Origin: Clostridia bacterium
Lineage (GTDB): Bacteria > Bacillota > Clostridia > Oscillospirales > Acutalibacteraceae
DNA length: 9,641 nucleotides
Reading direction: 5' to 3'
Assembly: GCA_017502965.1 (NCBI GenBank)
Contig: JAFVTZ010000144.1
Span: 1-9,641 of the forward strand
How positions within the stretch are numbered: position 1 is the first letter of the stretch; the number at the start of each line of letters is the position of its first letter. Below the pieces are notes generated by a model that saw only the letters and a program-made list of their open reading frames with translations, was not told the origin of the DNA and did no database searches. Of the stretch, positions 5,568-9,641 are shown piece by piece. The translations under genes were made by a program, and so were the position numbers.

Positions 5568-5981
5568 TTATGCTTTGGTTTCGCAGTAAAGACAGCGGTA
5601 AATTCGCTTTTCTTTGTCCGCAAGGGTGAAAATGTGAGGCAGTTCCTGCTCTGTAGCCGAAATACAGCGCGGATTTTTGCATTTGAGAACATTGGTGAGT
5701 TTCTGGGGCAATTCAATGGTCTTTTTCTCAACATTTTTGCCGTTTTTGATTATATTTACTGTGATATCAGGGTCAATATAACCGATAATCTCGGTGTCGA
5801 GTTCTATGTCGGCATCAATTTTAATTATATCTTTCTTTCCCATTTTGCGGCTGGGTGCGTTTTTGATGAGCGCAATAGAACACTCAAGGTTATCAAGCCC
5901 TAAAAGATTATAAATCTTCATTCCCTTGCCTGCGGTGATATGGTCAAGAACAATACCGTTTTTAATCTCGTCAACTGTCAT
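5568..5981 (-). CDS. pyrI: Aspartate carbamoyltransferase regulatory chain PyrI
   Basis: A 137-residue protein that binds allosteric nucleotides and joins catalytic PyrB trimers into the holoenzyme of aspartate transcarbamoylase. The N-terminal nucleotide-binding domain (about 1-95) shows GIVLDHITAGKGMKIYNLLG and the SRKMGKKDIIKI block. The C-terminal zinc domain has four Cys at 101, 106, 130 and 133 (CX4C...CX2C), the expected zinc-site spacing. E. coli PyrI is slightly longer (153 aa). The ATG is 1 nt past the pyrB stop, and its ribosome binding site GGAGGT, 8 nt away, is embedded in the last codons of pyrB, so the two are probably translationally coupled. Bacillus-type operons lack PyrI; its presence predicts nucleotide feedback control of the first committed step. 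Confidence 0.96.
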   Translation of the reverse strand: MTVDEIKNGIVLDHITAGKGMKIYNLLGLDNLECSIALIKNAPSRKMGKKDIIKIDADIELDTEIIGYIDPDITVNIIKNGKNVEKKTIELPQKLTNVLKCKNPRCISATEQELPHIFTLADKEKRIYRCLYCETKA

Positions 5982-5982
5982 T

Positions 5983-6894
5983 TCATTCTACCTCCAGAAG
6001 CATAAGGATAAGCGCCATTCTCATAAACTTGCCGTAAAGCACCTGCTTGAAATAGCAAGCGCGGGGGTCATTGTCAATAGCAACGCTGATTTCGTTGACT
6101 CTCGGCAGAGGGTGGAGAATAGAAAGGTCGGCTTTGGCATTTGTTAACTTTTCGGGGGTTAAAATATAACTGTCTTTCAGTCTTAAATAATCTTCCTCGT
6201 TAAAGAAACGCTCTCTCTGAACACGGGTCATATAGAGAATGTCAAGTTCGGGCATAACCGCCTCTAAATCGGTGGTCTCGGTATATTTTATACCCTCTTT
6301 TTTAAGCGATTCTTTAACATAACTCGGAATTTTAAGTTCATTCGGAGAAATGAAAACAAATTTAACATTATTATAACGGCGAAGTGCAGAAATTAAAGAG
6401 TGAACCGTTCTGCCGAATTTCAAATCTCCGCAAAGACCTACAGTAAGGTTATCAAAATGTCCCTTTTCTCTGTGGATAGTGAGCAGGTCTGCAAGAGTTT
6501 GTGTCGGGTGATTGTGGCCGCCGTCACCTGCATTGATAACAGGAATGGAAGCATTCATAGAGGCAACTAAAGGCGCTCCCTCTTTTGGATGGCGCATTGC
6601 TATTATATCGGCATAACAACTGACGGTTTTTGCCGTATCTGCAACACTCTCTCCTTTAGCGGCAGAAGAACTCTGCGCCTCGGAAAATCCCAAAACATTT
6701 CCGCCCAGTTCATACATAGCCGCCTCAAAACTAAGCCTTGTTCTGGTTGAAGGCTCGAAAAAGAGGGTGGCAAGTTTCTTGCCGTCACACTTGTGGGCAT
6801 ATTTCTGCGGGTTTGCAATAATATCATCGGCAGTAGCCAAAAGAGAATCAAGTTCTTCAGTAGAAAGTTCTAATATATCAATTAAACTTCTCAT
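5983..6894 (-). CDS. pyrB: Aspartate carbamoyltransferase catalytic chain
   Basis: Condenses carbamoyl phosphate with aspartate to carbamoyl-aspartate, the first committed pyrimidine step. It is 303 residues from 6894, the usual size. Carbamoyl-phosphate motifs are complete: FEPSTRTR (46-53), the SSSAAKGES loop with its Lys near residue 80, the HNHPTQTLADL block (127-137), GDLKFGRTVHSL (156-167) and HPLPRVNEI (261-269). The frame opens 8 codons earlier (6918), but AAAGGA 7 nt before 6894 and the family N-terminus (MRSLIDILELS) favour the shorter form. It follows pyrE after a 61-nt gap containing a hairpin and is 1 nt from pyrI. Confidence 0.96.
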   Translation of the reverse strand: MRSLIDILELSTEELDSLLATADDIIANPQKYAHKCDGKKLATLFFEPSTRTRLSFEAAMYELGGNVLGFSEAQSSSAAKGESVADTAKTVSCYADIIAMRHPKEGAPLVASMNASIPVINAGDGGHNHPTQTLADLLTIHREKGHFDNLTVGLCGDLKFGRTVHSLISALRRYNNVKFVFISPNELKIPSYVKESLKKEGIKYTETTDLEAVMPELDILYMTRVQRERFFNEEDYLRLKDSYILTPEKLTNAKADLSILHPLPRVNEISVAIDNDPRACYFKQVLYGKFMRMALILMLLEVE

Positions 6895-6933
6895 AATAAA
6901 ATCCTTTTCATTCTTCACTCTTACTTTTTCACT

Positions 6934-6962
6934 GAATTAATTTTGTAGCACAAAATTAATTC
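6934..6962 (-). promoter_or_regulatory. 12-bp hairpin at the pyrE-pyrB junction
   Basis: A perfect inverted repeat (6934-6945/6951-6962) with a 5-nt loop contains the pyrE stop codon. On the minus strand it is followed by AGTGAAAAAGTAAG, not a U tract, so it is not a standard terminator. It may act as an mRNA stability or processing element, or be what remains of an AT-rich repeat of the kind seen at 7632-7741. Confidence 0.55.
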
Positions 6963-7612
6963 TTTGCTCCGTTGATTTCAAGATATTTCTTTATGCGCTC
7001 AACATTTTCTCTGTTTTTCTCGTCTTCTTCGAGATATTCGATAATATCATATACATCAACAACAGAATATACAGGGAAACCGAATTCTTCGCCAACTTCT
7101 GCCATAGCGCTTTTCTCGGTCTTGCCTTTTTCTTTTCTGTCAACCATAACGAAAGTTGCAGCAACCTTTGTGCCTTTAAGATTCGACAGGATTTCCATAC
7201 TTTCTCTTATAGCGGTACCTGCGGTGATAACATCCTCAACGATAACGATTTCTTCGCCCTCTGTGGGTTTGTAACCTACAAATACGCCGCCTTCGCCGTG
7301 GTCTTTTTCCTCTTTTCTGTTAAAGAAGAAAGGAACATCAAGTCCGTTTTTAGCAAGGGCAACGGCTACTGATACTGCAATCGGGATACCTTTATAAGCA
7401 GGTCCGTAAAGCACGGTCTTTTTGTTGCCTACTTTTTCAAAATAAGCCTTGGCATAAAACTCACCGAGTTTGCAAATCTGCTCACCTGTCTTAATATCGC
7501 CTGCATTTATGAAATAGGGGATTTTTCTGCCTGATTTAGCGGTGAAATCGCCAAATTTAAGCACTCCTGCGCCCTCTAAAAACTGTATAAATTCTCTTTT
7601 ATAACTTTCCAT
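6956..7612 (-). CDS. pyrE: Orotate phosphoribosyltransferase
   Basis: Converts orotate and PRPP to orotidine 5'-phosphate. It has 218 residues, near the E. coli length. The type I phosphoribosyltransferase PRPP loop is VIVEDVITAGTA (123-134). The GPAYKGIP block (70-77) and the catalytic flexible loop NRKEEKDHGEGG (98-109) are intact, as is the N-terminal FTAKSGRKIPYFINAG (23-38). AAAGGAG lies 7 nt before the ATG at 7612. The frame continues upstream for 35 codons, but that stretch (NNYSLFIIHHSLF) translates the repeat element at 7632-7741 and is not part of the protein. Acts between PyrD and PyrF in the pathway. Confidence 0.96.
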   Translation of the reverse strand: MESYKREFIQFLEGAGVLKFGDFTAKSGRKIPYFINAGDIKTGEQICKLGEFYAKAYFEKVGNKKTVLYGPAYKGIPIAVSVAVALAKNGLDVPFFFNRKEEKDHGEGGVFVGYKPTEGEEIVIVEDVITAGTAIRESMEILSNLKGTKVAATFVMVDRKEKGKTEKSAMAEVGEEFGFPVYSVVDVYDIIEYLEEDEKNRENVERIKKYLEINGAKN

Positions 7613-7631
7613 ATTGTTTCTCCTTTGTCGA

Positions 7632-7741
7632 AATAATGAATGATGAATAATGAATAGTGAATAATTATTGTATCGTGCTTTGCACGATGAGCTATATTGT
7701 ATCGCAAAGCGATACACCGAAATTATTCATTTTTCATTATT
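7632..7741. repeat. AT-rich palindromic element with two central hairpins, inside the pyr operon
   Basis: The outer arms 7632-7651 and 7722-7741 are reverse complements at 18 of 20 positions and are built of AATAATGAAT-type words. Between them are two perfect hairpins with 3-nt loops: 7672-7678/7682-7688 (7 bp, loop TTT) and 7698-7705/7709-7716 (8 bp, loop AAA). The layout is the same as in the element at 196-380. It fills most of the 149-bp gap between pyrF and pyrE and ends about 10 nt before the pyrE ribosome binding site. The gap has no good promoter, so pyrE-pyrB-pyrI are probably read through it. Spurious 'YSLFIIHHSLF' peptides come from such arms. Confidence 0.7.
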
Positions 7742-7761
7742 AATTATTAATTTTGAAGAAT

Positions 7762-8460
7762 TTATCCTATAAATTCAGCACAGCATCTTTCATACGCTGC
7801 AACGGGGTCTTCTGCTGCAGTGATAGGTCTGCCGACAACGATATAATCACTACCGATTTTCTTTGCCTCGGCAGGGGTCATAACACGTTTCTGGTCGCCG
7901 ATATCACCGTCTGCAAAGCGGACACCGGGGGTAACTGTCAGGAAGTTTGCGCCGCAGGTTTCGTGTACTTTTCCTGCTTCTAAAGGTGAGCAAACAACAC
8001 CGTCAAGTCCTGCTTTTGCGGCATTGGAAGCATAGTGCATAACAACCTTGTCAATAGGCTCTTTTATAAGTAAATCGTTTTCCATACGCTCTTGGTCTGT
8101 AGAAGTTAACTGTGTAACAGCGATAAGCAAAGGTCTTGTGCCGTCAGGACGGGTAAGTCCCTCTATTGCGGCCTCCATCATAGAGATAGTGCCTGCTGCG
8201 TGAAGATTAGTCATATCAACATCAAGGCGGGATAAAACAGCCATGGACTTTTTAACTGTATTCGGAATATCGTGAAGTTTGAGGTCGAGGAAAATCTTGT
8301 GACCTCTTGCTTTGATTTCTTTTACAATTTCGGGACCCTCTGCATAGAAAAGTTCCATACCGATTTTAACGAAAGGTTTTTTACCTGTGAATTTATCAAG
8401 AAAATTCATAACCTGTTCTTTGCTCGCAAAATCGCAAGCGATAATTACATCCTTACCCAT
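7762..8460 (-). CDS. pyrF: Orotidine 5'-phosphate decarboxylase
   Basis: Decarboxylates OMP to UMP. The 232-residue length is typical of the short bacterial form. The catalytic Asp-Lys-Asp array is in FLDLKLHDIPNT (D59, K61, D64), with the first substrate Asp in IIACDFAS (D10). The phosphate-binding parts are TPGVR (177-181) and VVGRPIT (208-214). AGGAGG sits 8 nt ahead of the ATG at 8460, inside the end of pyrD. The start overlaps the pyrD stop by 8 nt (ATGGGTAA), so the pair is probably translationally coupled. Confidence 0.96.
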   Translation of the reverse strand: MGKDVIIACDFASKEQVMNFLDKFTGKKPFVKIGMELFYAEGPEIVKEIKARGHKIFLDLKLHDIPNTVKKSMAVLSRLDVDMTNLHAAGTISMMEAAIEGLTRPDGTRPLLIAVTQLTSTDQERMENDLLIKEPIDKVVMHYASNAAKAGLDGVVCSPLEAGKVHETCGANFLTVTPGVRFADGDIGDQKRVMTPAEAKKIGSDYIVVGRPITAAEDPVAAYERCCAEFIG

Positions 8461-9370
8461 TGTGTGCTCCTCCTATAATATCTGATAAATTATTGATTTT
8501 GTATTTTTCCATAACACGGGGTAAATCTTCGATTATGTTTTTGCATGCAAACGGCTCAACTAAGTTTGCCGCTCCTACCTGAACTGCGGTAGCGCCTGCA
8601 AGCATCATTTCTATTACATCTTCCGCGGTAGAAACTCCGCCCATACCGATAATGGGAATTTTAACTGCATCATAAACCTGATATATCATTCTGAGTGCCA
8701 CAGGTTTTATTGCAGGACCTGAAAATCCACCCATTTTGTTGGCAAGAATCGGCTTTTTGGTTTTCAGATCTATTCTCATTCCGAGCAGGGTGTTTATAAG
8801 ACTTACACCGTCTGCTCCTGCGGCTTCACAAGCCTTTGCAATCTCGGTAATATCGGTAACATTAGGTGATAACTTAATATAAACGGGTTTGTTTGTCACC
8901 TTTTTAACCGCTTTTGTAACCGCCTCGGCATTTTTAGCGCTTGTGCCGAAAGCAAGACCGCCGCCGTGAACATTCGGGCAGGAAATATTGACTTCAAACC
9001 AGCCAATCTGGTCTTCACTGTCTAACTTTTCGCAGGTGTAGGCATAATCCTCAACTGCAAATCCGCTGACATTTGCCATAACCTTCTTCTTGAAAACCTG
9101 TTTTAACTTTGGCAGCTCCTCAGAAATCACCTTTTCAACACCGGGATTCTGCAGTCCAACAGAGTTGAGCATACCGCAGGGCGTTTCTGCAATTCGGGGA
9201 GTAGGGTTTCCGAAACGGGCGTCCTTGGTGGTGCCTTTGAAAGAGAAAGTTCCGAGCATATTTATATCGTAAAGATGAGCAAATTCATAACCGAAACCGA
9301 AAGTACCGCTTGCGGGGATAATAGGATTATCGAGTTCGATTCCCGATAAAGTAACCTTAGTGTTTACCAT
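8453..9370 (-). CDS. pyrD: Dihydroorotate dehydrogenase, class 1B catalytic subunit
   Basis: FMN-containing cytosolic subunit that oxidises dihydroorotate to orotate and passes electrons to PyrK (NAD-linked type). It has 305 residues. Motifs are PASGTFGFG (19-27), SFKGTT (43-48), PCGMLNSVGLQNPG (64-77), NISCPNVHGGGLAFG (128-142, with Cys131 as the class 1 catalytic base), YIKLSPN (164-170), NTLLGM (193-198) and the phosphate site GMGG (242-245). Class 1B rather than 1A is supported by the adjoining pyrK. AGAGG lies 7 nt before the ATG. It overlaps pyrK by 7 nt and pyrF by 8 nt. Confidence 0.96.
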   Translation of the reverse strand: MVNTKVTLSGIELDNPIIPASGTFGFGYEFAHLYDINMLGTFSFKGTTKDARFGNPTPRIAETPCGMLNSVGLQNPGVEKVISEELPKLKQVFKKKVMANVSGFAVEDYAYTCEKLDSEDQIGWFEVNISCPNVHGGGLAFGTSAKNAEAVTKAVKKVTNKPVYIKLSPNVTDITEIAKACEAAGADGVSLINTLLGMRIDLKTKKPILANKMGGFSGPAIKPVALRMIYQVYDAVKIPIIGMGGVSTAEDVIEMMLAGATAVQVGAANLVEPFACKNIIEDLPRVMEKYKINNLSDIIGGAHNG

Positions 9371-9641
9371 ACTATTTCCTCTCTTTCAAGCACAGGGCCG
9401 TCTTTGCAGATTCGCTTGTTGCCGTATTTGGTTTTGCAGGTGCATCCCATACAAGCACCGAATCCGCAACCCATTCTTTCTTCAAAACTGTACTGACCGC
9501 TTGTTTTCGCAATGCTTTCTATTGCTTTGAACATTGGCATCGGACCGCAGGTGTAGAAATAATCGTAATCGAGATTTTTCATAACATCTGTAACAAAACC
9601 TTTTGTGCCGTAAGTACCGTCAACCGTTGTTACATATACAT
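9364..9641 (-). CDS. pyrK: Dihydroorotate dehydrogenase electron-transfer subunit, C-terminal fragment
   Basis: The last 91 residues of PyrK, the FAD and [2Fe-2S] subunit that hands electrons from PyrD to NAD; the start is beyond the right edge. Visible are the end of the NAD-binding domain (VYVTTVDGTYGTKGFVTDV), the YTCGPMPMFKAI motif, and the C-terminal iron-sulfur domain CGFGACMGCTCK...RICKDGPVL. Its four ligand Cys are spaced CX4CX2CX11C. Full-length members are about 250-260 residues. Overlap of its stop with the pyrD start (ATGGTAA) implies co-translation. Any upstream pyr genes or PyrR-type attenuator would lie outside the window. Confidence 0.95.
   Translation of the reverse strand, partial: VYVTTVDGTYGTKGFVTDVMKNLDYDYFYTCGPMPMFKAIESIAKTSGQYSFEERMGCGFGACMGCTCKTKYGNKRICKDGPVLEREEIVW

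Noticed and set aside
7613..7717. N-terminal extension of PyrE (35 extra codons)
   Set aside because: It translates the palindromic element; the strong ribosome binding site and family N-terminus are at 7612.
6895..7761. PyrR-type attenuator or riboswitch inside the pyr operon
   Set aside because: No anti-terminator/terminator pair with a U tract, and no recognisable PyrR-binding loop, was found at the internal junctions.

Overview
The window looks like a chromosomal piece of a low-GC Firmicute, most likely an uncultured Clostridia/Oscillospirales-type anaerobe. Supporting signs are a class 1B dihydroorotate dehydrogenase with its PyrK electron-transfer partner, an aspartate carbamoyltransferase that carries a PyrI regulatory chain, strong GGAGG-type ribosome binding sites, AT-rich intergenic DNA, and a YebC/S1-protein/DUF554/CapA gene set typical of Clostridia. 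The genus call is inference; nothing here fixes it.

Layout. Bases 1-136 (+) are the last 44 codons of a YebC/PmpR-family gene, closed by an intrinsic terminator. An AT-rich multi-hairpin element (196-380) separates it from a convergent gene (381-1295, -) for a small S1-domain RNA-binding protein. A 208-bp element made almost wholly of hairpins (1366-1573) follows. A plus-strand pair then encodes a DUF554 membrane protein (1703-2428) and a CapA-type metallophosphatase (2441-3778), with a plausible sigma-A promoter in front and a strong hairpin terminator behind. The rest is on the minus strand: mnmE (3813-5168), a solitary 5S rRNA gene with its own promoter and terminator (5308-5423), and a pyrimidine biosynthesis operon running from the right edge leftwards as pyrK (partial)-pyrD-pyrF-pyrE-pyrB-pyrI (9641 to 5568).

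How the genes work together. PyrK/PyrD oxidise dihydroorotate to orotate. PyrE adds the phosphoribosyl group and PyrF decarboxylates OMP to UMP. PyrB/PyrI form carbamoyl-aspartate earlier in the same pathway, under allosteric control. pyrK-pyrD and pyrD-pyrF overlap by 7-8 nt and pyrB-pyrI are 1 nt apart, so these are probably translationally coupled. The one large break, between pyrF and pyrE, is filled by a palindromic element.

No defence, phage or secondary-metabolite system is visible; the coding content is housekeeping. The material worth a second look is non-coding. Two intergenic elements (about 196-380 and 7632-7741) share an architecture, including one hairpin with a compensatory stem-pair change. 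The 208-bp element packs seven consecutive hairpins inside a 24-bp imperfect terminal inverted repeat. The orphan 5S cassette is itself flanked by an inverted repeat.
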